Assembly (NCBI GenBank): GCA_030149965.1
Contig: JASLHB010000123.1
Location: forward strand, 1-6,170
Source of the DNA: Wohlfahrtiimonas sp.
GTDB lineage: Bacteria > Pseudomonadota > Gammaproteobacteria > Cardiobacteriales > Wohlfahrtiimonadaceae
DNA: 6,170 nt
Direction of reading: 5' to 3'
Made by a program: the position numbers and the translations under genes. Every line of letters begins with the position of its first letter. Positions within the stretch are counted from its first letter, which is position 1. The notes under the pieces were generated by a model that ran no database searches, was not told where the DNA came from, and saw nothing but the letters and a program-made list of their open reading frames with translations. Below are positions 1 through 6,133 of this stretch, piece by piece.

Positions 1-1024
1 TGCCAGTTTGTATCGCAATTTCATCAATGGATAAAGGTTGAGTCAGCTGGTCGAAGATTTGTCTGTCTATAGGATCTTCAGGTGGATCAACGGCGATCAT
101 TGTTGGAGATTTTTTTGAAGATGGTAAAGGTTGCGGAGTGGATTGATTGTCATTCGGTAGCCAATGCTTGAGTTCAGAGAAAATATCAAAGGTGGATTCT
201 ACGAGTTTTGCGCCTTCTCGGATTAATTTATGACAACCTTTGGATTGAGGGTTATGAATTGAGCTTGGAATTGCAAAAACTTCACGGCTGGATTCATTGG
301 CTAATCTGGCTGTGATTAAGGAGCCAGATTTATCTGCAGCTTCCACCACTAAAACACCTAAAGATAAGCCAGCAATGATACGATTTCTTTTAGGGAAGTT
401 ATTAGGGATTGCAGGTGTATGCAATGGAAATTCGCTCACTATGCAGCCACCATGCGCAATGATTTTATCTGCCAATTGCACATGATTTTTAGGATAGATT
501 TCATTTAATCCTGTGCCCAAAACAGCGATGGTTGGCGATTGGCTGATTAATGTACCTTCATGTGCATATTTATCAATCCCCATTGCTAATCCACTTGTGA
601 TCACAAAGCCATAATCACCCAACTCTTTAGCAAAATGATAAGCATTTTGCTCGCCTTCTTTTGTGGGATGGCGTGTACCCACGATGCCTAGTTGTGGACG
701 AGATAATATTGTCGGATCACCTTTTACAAAGAATAACGCAGGAGGATCATCTGATATACGTAATAACTCAGGATATAAATCATCCGTCACCACAATAATG
801 TGATGATGTTCACTGCTTTCCATCCAATTTAATGCCGCCTCTGCTTTTTTTCTTGCGACTTCTTCACGAGAAGCAATGACTAACTCGGTCATGCCTGCTT
901 TTTTCCAGTCGCTATTGGATGCATTGACAGCATTGGTTGCAGAATCAAAATGAGAAACCAGTTGCATTAAGCGCTTTGAGCCAATGTTTTTTGTGTAGTA
1001 GAGCGTTAGCCAATCAATAAGCAT
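1..1024 (-). CDS. dprA: DNA-processing protein DprA (partial, C-terminus cut by window edge)
   Basis: DprA (Smf) binds incoming single-stranded DNA in the cytoplasm and loads RecA onto it during natural transformation. The frame is open from an ATG at 1024 to the window edge, giving 341 complete codons without a stop; family members are usually about 360-380 residues, so only the last few dozen are missing. Residues 1-60 resemble the N-terminal helix-hairpin-helix (SAM-like) domain (WLTLYYTKNIGSKRL). The Rossmann-fold core shows GTR at 116-118, SGLAMGID at 144-151, GTGLNEIYP at 170-178, NFPKRNRII at 209-217, then VVEAADKSGSLITAR, all hallmarks of the family. A Pro/Ser-rich linker follows around 291-312, and from about 317 the start of the C-terminal winged helix (LSIDEIAIQTG). 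No strong Shine-Dalgarno sequence precedes the start. The upstream frame reaches a stop without another ATG, and the N-terminus aligns with the family. The gene appears to have its own promoter. Family assignment is very secure; activity in transformation is inferred from the family. Confidence 0.96.
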   Translation of the reverse strand, partial: MLIDWLTLYYTKNIGSKRLMQLVSHFDSATNAVNASNSDWKKAGMTELVIASREEVARKKAEAALNWMESSEHHHIIVVTDDLYPELLRISDDPPALFFVKGDPTILSRPQLGIVGTRHPTKEGEQNAYHFAKELGDYGFVITSGLAMGIDKYAHEGTLISQSPTIAVLGTGLNEIYPKNHVQLADKIIAHGGCIVSEFPLHTPAIPNNFPKRNRIIAGLSLGVLVVEAADKSGSLITARLANESSREVFAIPSSIHNPQSKGCHKLIREGAKLVESTFDIFSELKHWLPNDNQSTPQPLPSSKKSPTMIAVDPPEDPIDRQIFDQLTQPLSIDEIAIQTG

Positions 1025-1063
1025 TGTTTTATAACCACTTTTAGATTTAGATGTGATCTTTCG

Positions 1064-1072
1064 ATTATAACA
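1064..1072 (-). promoter_or_regulatory. Extended -10 promoter element upstream of dprA
   Basis: On the minus strand the sequence reads TGTTATAAT, a perfect TATAAT at 1069-1064 preceded by the TGn of an extended -10 element. It lies about 40 bp before the dprA ATG, leaving a leader of roughly 30 nt. No good -35 hexamer sits at the normal 16-18 bp distance (the best candidate is an ATTTTA-like stretch), which is tolerable for an extended -10 promoter. A perfect TTGACA occurs at 1082-1077, but only 7 bp from the -10, too close to pair with it for sigma-70. The 71-bp gap after the transporter gene fits a separate promoter for dprA. Confidence 0.5.
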
Positions 1073-1095
1073 AAGCTGTCAATAGCTAAAATGAT

Positions 1096-2013
1096 TTAAT
1101 GGCCAATTGATTGAATAATTGGTAGCAAGATATTCCATAAAACAACTGTAATGAATGAAATTGGAATCCCTATACTGGTTAAAAAATTCGCCAGTTCAGG
1201 ATTTAAATCTTTATCAGCAGCGATAATAACCGCCATTACCATTGGTGCCATTCCTATTTGCATAATGGATACTGATGCTGTTAATGGCGATAAATTTGTA
1301 AACACATACATTGTCAACAAAGCAATAACAGCTGGCATGATAATGAGTTTCACAGTTAACCCTAATGAAATGAGCTTGATCATACTTTTATCTCTAGGCA
1401 ATGTAAGGCTACAACCAATGGCAAGCATTGTTAATGGGGTTAATAATGAGCCAAAAGTTGATAATGTATATTGCAAGGCTTCAGGATAAGCAAATGGGCG
1501 TAGTAATACTCCAAGAATGAGTGCAACGACAGGCGGATAGATTAAAATACGGATGACCATTTGTTTTATATTGACGCTTTTTCCAGCATATAAATTTGCC
1601 ACCAAAATCCCTAATGTGAATAAAACAATGAGATTAGATTGATCCACAATAATGGCAGTATTTAATGCTTCATCGCCCAATAATGCTTGAATTAAAGGAA
1701 AGCCTACAAATGAAGTGTTGCTGGTGCTACACAATAGAATTAAACAGCCTGTCGTGATTTTTGACATCGGCACGAATAATTTAATGAAGTAGATTGCGGC
1801 AACGGCGACAATGAAGCCAATCCAGGGTGTTATGATTGGAAAGAAAGCATCGCCTGCTAAATTAATGGTATGAATTTTATCTAAGATGAGTGATGGTAGT
1901 GCAACGCGAACCACTAATAAATTGAGAGAGCGGATCAGTTCTTGGGGGTTGGTTAATTTAGAGAGAATTTTACCAACTGTAATACAGACAAAGATAAAAA
2001 TTAAACCGCTCAT
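1096..2013 (-). CDS. AEC-family (auxin efflux carrier type) transporter
   Basis: This is a 305-residue, very hydrophobic inner-membrane protein, the usual size for bacterial AEC permeases. About ten membrane segments can be placed, near residues 3-18, 31-46, 58-80, 86-111, 117-141, 152-172, 187-205, 212-238, 245-265 and 277-302. Family signatures are visible: the VALPSLIL stretch at 37-44 with the helix-breaking proline, NTSFVGFPLIQALLG at 99-113, the LTPLTMLAIGCSL helix at 191-203, and the MAPMVMAV segment at 255-262. Characterised bacterial relatives carry malate or malonate (MleP, MdcF types), but substrate cannot be read from sequence. The ATG at 2013 is preceded by GGTAG with 6 nt spacing, inside the 16-bp gap after nagA, so co-transcription with nagA is likely. 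A link to amino-sugar or acetate/organic-acid traffic is inference from position only. Family call is firm; substrate is unknown. Confidence 0.9.
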   Translation of the reverse strand: MSGLIFIFVCITVGKILSKLTNPQELIRSLNLLVVRVALPSLILDKIHTINLAGDAFFPIITPWIGFIVAVAAIYFIKLFVPMSKITTGCLILLCSTSNTSFVGFPLIQALLGDEALNTAIIVDQSNLIVLFTLGILVANLYAGKSVNIKQMVIRILIYPPVVALILGVLLRPFAYPEALQYTLSTFGSLLTPLTMLAIGCSLTLPRDKSMIKLISLGLTVKLIIMPAVIALLTMYVFTNLSPLTASVSIMQIGMAPMVMAVIIAADKDLNPELANFLTSIGIPISFITVVLWNILLPIIQSIGH

Positions 2014-2029
2014 GATTTGCTACCAAAAG

Positions 2030-3130
2030 TTATATGATAGGTTTGATGATAGCACCATTTATCCAATTGATATTAGCTTTCGCACCATTTTTTAAAGAAC
2101 CTAAAGTAGGATGCAATTTAAGTGCTTTTGCTGGATTTTTTGTGATCATTTGCAAGGCTTGTTCAAAAGAATAGCCAAGATTGATTGTATTGTTAAGGCT
2201 CGTGAATAAATCTACATGAGCGCCAGCCAGCTTTCCTTCATGATTCACAAGCTTGTTGTGCTTTTTGTAAATTGTATGACCATTGAAATCAAATGAAGTA
2301 ATGTCACTGCCCAATGTTGCCATTGCATCTGTTACTAAGATCATATTGTCAATATGCTTGGCTTCTATAGCAATTTTCACCATAATAGGATCCACGTGAA
2401 TACCATCATGAATAATTGTTCCAAAGCTGTTTCGATCTGCAATTGCAACGCCTAAAATAGATGGTTCTCTTGATAACATCGGTGGCATAGCATTAAACAT
2501 ATGCGTAAATCCAGAAATGCCTGCTTGTAAGCCTATTTGTGCCTCTTCTGCAGTTGCATTGCTATGGCCGGCAAATATTGTAATGCCTGCATCTTTGAGT
2601 TCAGTAATGATATGAGGTTCAACAGTTTCAGGTGCCAATGTGATTAAAACTTTCCCTAAATTTCTGGATTGGATTTCTTTTAATAATTGGTCGTTGAGAG
2701 TGTGAATATCTTTATCAAAATGAATACCACGTTTTAAGCTATTGATCATTGGGCCCTCTAAATGAAGTCCCAACAATCCTTGTGTCTTTTGCTCTGTGGC
2801 TGATTCAACAGCATCCAATGCTTTGGCAATTGTTGCATCATCACTTGTAATCAATGTTGCCAATAGTTCATGTGTACCTAAAATTCTATGTGCTTGAATG
2901 ATAGTTTTCAATCCTTGTACAGTAGGATCATTATTCAATAAAACACCGCCACCGCCATTGACTTGTAAATCAATAAAACCTGGCACTAATGTCCCAGATT
3001 CATAAACTAATTGATCAGCAAAAAGAGCAGTATCAGTGATGCTAAAGACGGTATTATTTTGAATATTTAACCAAGCATTATGATGGTATTGTTCACCATC
3101 ATAAAGATTAGGCGCATAGATTGATTTCAT
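2030..3130 (-). CDS. nagA: N-acetylglucosamine-6-phosphate deacetylase NagA
   Basis: Cytoplasmic metal-dependent amidohydrolase that converts GlcNAc-6-phosphate to GlcN-6-phosphate and acetate, the first committed step in GlcNAc use and in recycling of cell-wall amino sugars. The protein is 366 residues (E. coli NagA is 382). Visible motifs: PGFIDLQVNGGGG at 50-62, where Gln-Asn replaces the His-X-His of two-metal amidohydrolases, as in enterobacterial NagA; HLEGP at 123-127 with metal ligand E125; GHSNA at 188-192 with H189; FTHMFNAM at 208-215 with H210; HDGIHVD at 241-247 with H245; and VTDAM at 266-270 with catalytic D268. The closing GSLKNGAKANI replaces the more usual xGxxADLV, a minor drift. 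All catalytic residues are present. The ATG at 3130 has no Shine-Dalgarno sequence nearby; the leader is A/T-rich and follows a strong hairpin. There is no alternative ATG before the first motif, and the N-terminus has normal length. The upstream neighbour probably supplies the next enzyme of the pathway. Confidence 0.96.
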   Translation of the reverse strand: MKSIYAPNLYDGEQYHHNAWLNIQNNTVFSITDTALFADQLVYESGTLVPGFIDLQVNGGGGVLLNNDPTVQGLKTIIQAHRILGTHELLATLITSDDATIAKALDAVESATEQKTQGLLGLHLEGPMINSLKRGIHFDKDIHTLNDQLLKEIQSRNLGKVLITLAPETVEPHIITELKDAGITIFAGHSNATAEEAQIGLQAGISGFTHMFNAMPPMLSREPSILGVAIADRNSFGTIIHDGIHVDPIMVKIAIEAKHIDNMILVTDAMATLGSDITSFDFNGHTIYKKHNKLVNHEGKLAGAHVDLFTSLNNTINLGYSFEQALQMITKNPAKALKLHPTLGSLKNGAKANINWINGAIIKPII

Positions 3131-3145
3131 TGTTTTATTAATTTT

Positions 3146-3172
3146 AAGCTCACTCCTGAAAGGAGTGAGCTT
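3146..3172. terminator. Perfect 12-bp hairpin between nagB-II and nagA (possible partial terminator or mRNA processing/attenuation element)
   Basis: Positions 3146-3157 are the exact reverse complement of 3161-3172, with a 3-nt loop (3158-3160). The stem (AAGCTCACTCCT) is the longest perfect hairpin I see outside coding sequence. Read on the plus strand it is followed by TTTTGTT, a passable terminator tail. Read on the minus strand, the direction of all genes here, it is followed by AAAATTAAT and lacks a clean U-tract, so full termination between nagB-II and nagA is doubtful. It starts 16 bp past the nagB-II stop and ends 15 bp before the nagA ATG. Possible roles are partial termination, protection of the upstream mRNA 3' end, or an operator; the sequence does not decide between them. 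Confidence 0.55.
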
Positions 3173-3187
3173 TTGTTAGATGTATGA

Positions 3188-4207
3188 TTAAACAGTCTTA
3201 GTTACTTTGTTTAAAAATGGTGGTGTATCAGGATTCAATCCTTTTTTCACAGAGATCTGTTCGATAATGCTGTACATAACTGTTGTTTGGATTAAAGGTT
3301 GGATGATTGGGCAAGATGTTGGAACAATCAAAGTTTTTTTATCAAATGCTTTGCTGTCCACTGTATAAACGTTTGCACCTAAATCAATTAATTTTTCATT
3401 AGTTTCTAAAGAAACTTTATGAGTTTCATCATTCATTAAGAAGTGAAGAATAGGAATGCCTTTTTCGATTAACGCCAAAGGGCCATGGAAGAATTCTGAT
3501 GACGAATAGTCTTTTGAGAATACTTGGCAAGTTTCATTAAATTTTAATGAGATTTCACGGGCTGTGCTGTAATTATAACTACGGCCTAAACAAAACAAAT
3601 TATCTGTTGTGAGCATTGCATCTGTGAAATCATCCCAAGTTGAGTTGACAACTTGATCCATTACTTCAGGTAGGTGATATAGCTCATCAGCCAAGTCATT
3701 TTTACCACAAAACATCGCGTAAATAGAGGCAAAAGCATACAAAGTAGCAATGTAAGATTTAGTTGCAGCAACGCTGTGTTCTTTACCAGCTTTTAAGCCA
3801 AAGAAAAAATCAGATAGTTTAGCAATTGGCGAAGATTCTTCATTTACTAAGCCGATAATTGTAGCGCCACCAGCTTTTGCATTTTCTGTATATTTGATTA
3901 AATCTGGGCTAGCACCAGATTGTGAGCACACAAATAATAACTGATTTTCAAAATTTAAGGTGCGATCATAAACCGATGCAATGGATGGTGAAGCCATTGA
4001 AACAGGAATGTTTAATGCTGTTTCAAAAATATATTTTGCGTAGTAGCACGCATTTTTGGAGCTGCCACGACCTAATAATGTAATGCCAGTTGGCGGAGTT
4101 TTACGTAAAAATTCAGCCAATTTAATTAACATAGGCGCATTGCTTTCGCCTTGCTTGGCAATGACTTCTGGGATTTCTTTAATTTCCTTTGCCATATAAG
4201 TTGACAT
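3188..4207 (-). CDS. nagB-II: SIS-domain sugar isomerase/deaminase, probable glucosamine-6-phosphate deaminase type II (NagB-II)
   Basis: This is a 339-residue cytoplasmic protein with two SIS (sugar isomerase) domains and no glutaminase domain, so it resembles the isomerase half of GlmS. Domain 1 shows GRGSS at 46-50, SQSGASPD at 95-102 and the GKEHSVAATKSY segment at 141-152. Domain 2 shows GRSYNYSTAREISLKFNET at 208-226, SSSEFFHGPLALI at 235-247, and the typical C-terminal PPFLNKVTKTV at 329-339. The length fits NagB-II, described in Shewanella and alphaproteobacteria, which turns GlcN-6-phosphate into fructose-6-phosphate and ammonia; AgaS (galactosamine-6-phosphate) proteins are longer, about 380-390 residues. 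Lying immediately upstream of nagA, it would supply the deaminase of that pathway. The start at 4207 is supported by an AAGGA site with 7 nt spacing, and only 3 bp separate it from the preceding stop. SIS family is certain; the exact reaction is inferred from length and neighbour. AgaS or a fructoselysine-type SIS enzyme are less likely alternatives. Confidence 0.86.
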   Translation of the reverse strand: MSTYMAKEIKEIPEVIAKQGESNAPMLIKLAEFLRKTPPTGITLLGRGSSKNACYYAKYIFETALNIPVSMASPSIASVYDRTLNFENQLLFVCSQSGASPDLIKYTENAKAGGATIIGLVNEESSPIAKLSDFFFGLKAGKEHSVAATKSYIATLYAFASIYAMFCGKNDLADELYHLPEVMDQVVNSTWDDFTDAMLTTDNLFCLGRSYNYSTAREISLKFNETCQVFSKDYSSSEFFHGPLALIEKGIPILHFLMNDETHKVSLETNEKLIDLGANVYTVDSKAFDKKTLIVPTSCPIIQPLIQTTVMYSIIEQISVKKGLNPDTPPFLNKVTKTV

Positions 4208-4210
4208 GGT

Positions 4211-5101
4211 TTATTCCTTGTTTAAATTTTTTAATTGATACGAGCCAACATAGCTTTTTGCAAATTGCATTGCTACTCGACCACTTCTAGAACCGCGTAA
4301 AAGGGCAAAGCGTAATGCTTCGTGTTCAATAATTTGTGTGTATTGTATTTTAGGCTCTAAAACTGTAATCCAGTTTTCAACGACATTGAGATATTCGTTT
4401 TGTGAGAAGCTATAGAATGTTAGCCAAATACCAAAACGTTCAGAGAGTGAAATTTTTTCTTCGATGGCTTCACCTAAATGCACTTCTCCATTTTCATCTA
4501 ATTTTGCACCTTGATTATCACTCATGTATTCAGGTAATAAATGGCGGCGATTAGATGTTGCATAAAATAGAATGTTTTCTGGAGGATTCATCAATGAACC
4601 ATCTAATAATGCTTTGAGTGATTTGTAAGAAGAATCATCTGATTCAAACGATAGATCATCACAGAAAATAATGAATTGGTAAGGCGCTTTGCTTAATAGA
4701 GAGATGAGTTGATTAAGGTCAGCGAGTGCATCGCGATCAATCTCTATCATTTTAAGCCCATTGCTTGCAAATTCTGTAAGCGTTGCTTTGATTAAAGATG
4801 ATTTTCCAGTGCCTCGAGAACCAGTTAATAAAACATTATTCGCAGGTAATTGATGTAAAAATTGCTCCGTATTTTGTTTAAGAACAGCGATTTTTTCATC
4901 AACGCCAACCAGTTCAGAAAATTGAACAGCAGCGAATTGTTGAATAGGCATTAAATGAGCAGGGCGCCATTTTTGATCGGGCATCCAACGAAATGCTGAA
5001 TGTTTTTCAAAATCAATAGCAGTCGCTATTTGTGGAATAAGCGGTTCAATACGCTCAATGAGCGACAAAAGTCGCTCAGTTAGTATAGAGTTGTCATTCA
5101 T
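4211..5101 (-). CDS. DUF815-family AAA+ ATPase of unknown function
   Basis: This is a 296-residue soluble P-loop ATPase. Residues 1-85 form a helical N-terminal region; the AAA+ core follows. Walker A is GSRGTGKS at 94-101, Walker B is FIIFCDDLSFE at 143-153 with two acidic residues, a sensor-1-like ATSN lies at 181-184, the conserved LSERFGIWLTF follows at 219-229 (R222 is a candidate arginine finger), and a sensor-2-like GSRSGR is at 270-275. This combination, with the SYKSLKALLDGS stretch after Walker B, matches the DUF815 group of predicted ATPases, widespread in proteobacteria and without a settled role. No signal peptide or membrane segment is seen. It begins 6 bp after the accA stop, with AAAGG about 10 nt before the ATG, and ends 3 bp before the nagB-II-like gene, so it sits inside a tight operon. 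ATP binding and hydrolysis are well supported; biological role is unknown. Its neighbours suggest no obvious partner, and a helicase-loader or chaperone-like role would be a guess. Confidence 0.88.
   Translation of the reverse strand: MNDNSILTERLLSLIERIEPLIPQIATAIDFEKHSAFRWMPDQKWRPAHLMPIQQFAAVQFSELVGVDEKIAVLKQNTEQFLHQLPANNVLLTGSRGTGKSSLIKATLTEFASNGLKMIEIDRDALADLNQLISLLSKAPYQFIIFCDDLSFESDDSSYKSLKALLDGSLMNPPENILFYATSNRRHLLPEYMSDNQGAKLDENGEVHLGEAIEEKISLSERFGIWLTFYSFSQNEYLNVVENWITVLEPKIQYTQIIEHEALRFALLRGSRSGRVAMQFAKSYVGSYQLKNLNKE
4215..4219 (-). promoter_or_regulatory. Ribosome binding site for the nagB-II-like gene
   Basis: AAGGA on the minus strand lies 7 nt before the ATG at 4207 and straddles the end of the ATPase gene, whose stop codon is at 4213-4211. 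It favours the first Met over the second one at residue 5. The 3-bp gap between the genes suggests translational coupling. Confidence 0.7.
5052..5078. repeat. Overlapping inverted repeats in the 5' end of the ATPase coding sequence
   Basis: TGAGCGAC (5059-5066) and GTCGCTCA (5071-5078) form a perfect 8-bp hairpin with an AAAA loop. A further CGCTCA copy at 5052-5057 can pair with the same TGAGCG at 5059-5064, so two structures are mutually exclusive. It falls in codons about 8-17 of the ATPase gene, where the copies on the coding strand specify Glu-Arg twice. It may be chance from codon repetition, or mRNA structure affecting early translation. Confidence 0.4.
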
Positions 5102-5107
5102 AAGGGA

Positions 5108-6064
5108 TTAACCTTTGAATCGTCCAAATTTCATAATGCGATCATAACGTTGTTCTAAACGTTCATCCGCAGGTAATTTTTCAAGCTCGTTTAGATATTT
5201 CACGATTTGTGCTTTGATAGATAAAGCAACTGTTTCATGATCTCTATGAGCGCCACCTTCAGGTTCAGGAATGATTGCATCAATTAATTCTAGTTCTGAT
5301 AAACGATCAGCTGTGATACCCATTGCATTCGCTGCTTCCATAGATTTATCAGCACTTTTCCAAAGAATAGATGCGCAACCTTCAGGAGAAATTACAGAAT
5401 ATGTTGAATATTGAAGCATCATCACACGATCACCAACAGCGATTGCCAATGCACCACCAGAACCACCTTGGCCAATAATTGTACAAATGGTTGGAACTTT
5501 CAACTTGCTCATTTCTAATAAGTTACGAGCAATAGCTTCACTTTGTCCGCGCTCTTCTGCACCAATACCAGGATAAGCACCCGGCGTATCAACAAATGTT
5601 ACGATTGGTACATTGAAACGTTCCGCCAATTTCATAAGGCGCAATGCTTTACGATAGCCTTCAGGACGTGGCATACCAAAATTACGTGCAATTTTTTCTT
5701 TTGTATCACGGCCTTGTTGATGGCCAATGATCATGACAGGATGACCATCAATTCGTGCTAAGCCGCCCACGATTGATTTATCATCTGCATAAGCACGATC
5801 GCCATGCAATTCTTGGAAATCAGATGCTAAATACTTGATGTAATCGAATGTATAAGGACGCAATGGATGACGAGAAACTTGCGAAATCTGTGATGGCGTC
5901 AACTTAGAGAAAATAGATTTAATCTCATTTTTTCTTTGTTTTTGCAATTGTGATAACGCTTCAGTAACGTCCGCACCTGCTTGTGATGCTGCGCTTTCTA
6001 ATGCTTCAATTTTAGCATCTAGTTCTAAAATTGGTGCTTCAAAACTTAAAAAATTAGGGTTCAA
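5108..6064 (-). CDS. accA: Acetyl-CoA carboxylase carboxyltransferase subunit alpha AccA
   Basis: AccA pairs with AccD to form the carboxyltransferase that moves CO2 from carboxybiotin on AccB to acetyl-CoA, giving malonyl-CoA for fatty-acid synthesis in the cytoplasm. The 318-residue length matches E. coli AccA (319). Residues 1-60 hold the N-terminal helical region (NFLSFEAPILELDAKI). Conserved blocks follow: RHPLRPYTFDYI at 65-76, GDRAYADD at 88-95, GHQQGRDTKEK at 114-124, NFGMPRPEGYRKALRL at 128-143, TFVDTPGAYPG at 156-166, ERGQSEAIARNL at 171-182, the oxyanion-hole GGSGGALAI at 200-208, and SVISPEGCASILWK at 223-236. No key residue is missing. The start codon is TTG: an in-frame stop lies two codons upstream, the first internal Met is at residue 111, and AGGAG stands 7 nt before the TTG. 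It is the first gene of a tight unit with the ATPase and nagB-II-like genes; a likely promoter lies just upstream. Confidence 0.98.
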   Translation of the reverse strand: MNPNFLSFEAPILELDAKIEALESAASQAGADVTEALSQLQKQRKNEIKSIFSKLTPSQISQVSRHPLRPYTFDYIKYLASDFQELHGDRAYADDKSIVGGLARIDGHPVMIIGHQQGRDTKEKIARNFGMPRPEGYRKALRLMKLAERFNVPIVTFVDTPGAYPGIGAEERGQSEAIARNLLEMSKLKVPTICTIIGQGGSGGALAIAVGDRVMMLQYSTYSVISPEGCASILWKSADKSMEAANAMGITADRLSELELIDAIIPEPEGGAHRDHETVALSIKAQIVKYLNELEKLPADERLEQRYDRIMKFGRFKG

Positions 6065-6076
6065 AACTCAGCTCCT
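6062..6076 (-). promoter_or_regulatory. accA TTG start codon with strong ribosome binding site
   Basis: On the minus strand AGGAG (6076-6072) is followed by 7 nt and then TTG (6064-6062). A TGA stop at 6070-6068 rules out any start further upstream in this frame, and no ATG or GTG lies between. The encoded N-terminus aligns directly with that of E. coli AccA, so the TTG is used. A near-ideal Shine-Dalgarno sequence compensates for a weak initiator codon. Confidence 0.85.
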
Positions 6077-6086
6077 AGAGTTGACG

Positions 6087-6114
6087 AAATGGGCATATTC
6101 TAGCATGCCCATTT
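6087..6114. repeat. 10-bp perfect inverted repeat upstream of accA
   Basis: AAATGGGCAT (6087-6096) is the exact reverse complement of ATGCCCATTT (6105-6114), with an 8-nt spacer. Two readings are open. It could be a weak terminator for the gene ending near 6134; on the minus strand only a short ATTTCGT tail follows, so this would be poor. Alternatively it could be an operator, because the spacer holds a promoter-like extended -10 element for accA. It lies 22-50 bp upstream of the accA start codon. Confidence 0.55.
6097..6105 (-). promoter_or_regulatory. Putative extended -10 promoter element for the accA operon
   Basis: The minus strand reads TGCTAGAAT, where TAGAAT (6102-6097) is one mismatch from TATAAT and TGC gives the extended -10. 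A start of transcription about 7 nt downstream would leave a leader of roughly 25 nt containing the AGGAG site. The -35 region about 17 bp upstream is only T-rich. The element lies within the spacer of the inverted repeat at 6087-6114. Prediction from sequence only. Confidence 0.4.
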
Positions 6115-6133
6115 AAAAACTAAAAAGAACAGA

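Noticed and set aside
144..151. Change in the DprA SGLARGID motif (Met in place of Arg; numbers here are residues, about 572-595 in the DNA)
   Set aside because: This position varies in the family (E. coli has Leu), so it is not evidence of an inactive protein.
297..485. Plus-strand open frame of 62 codons
   Set aside because: It lies wholly inside dprA on the opposite strand, which has clear conserved motifs there (NFPKRNRII, SGSLITAR). The peptide has no recognisable features.
1..1024. dprA lacking a stop codon, as if it were a pseudogene
   Set aside because: The frame is intact to the window edge with all core motifs; it is cut by the window, not broken.
1052..1067. Possible CRP or CRP-S site (TGTGA) ahead of dprA, suggested by competence regulation
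   Set aside because: Only one half-site is present. The partner at the right spacing reads GATTA instead of TCACA or TCGCA.
1071..1090. Possible terminator after the AEC gene (AGCT...AGCT with T-rich flank)
   Set aside because: The stem is only 4 bp and AGCT is self-complementary; too weak to support.
1151..1489. Plus-strand open frame of 112 codons
   Set aside because: Antisense shadow of the AEC transporter, whose membrane segments and family motifs account for the region.
1886..2095. Plus-strand open frame of 69 codons spanning the AEC/nagA junction
   Set aside because: Antisense to the transporter start and the nagA end; no ribosome binding site or recognisable motif.
5543..5761. Plus-strand open frame of 72 codons
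   Set aside because: Antisense to the most conserved part of accA; a shadow frame.
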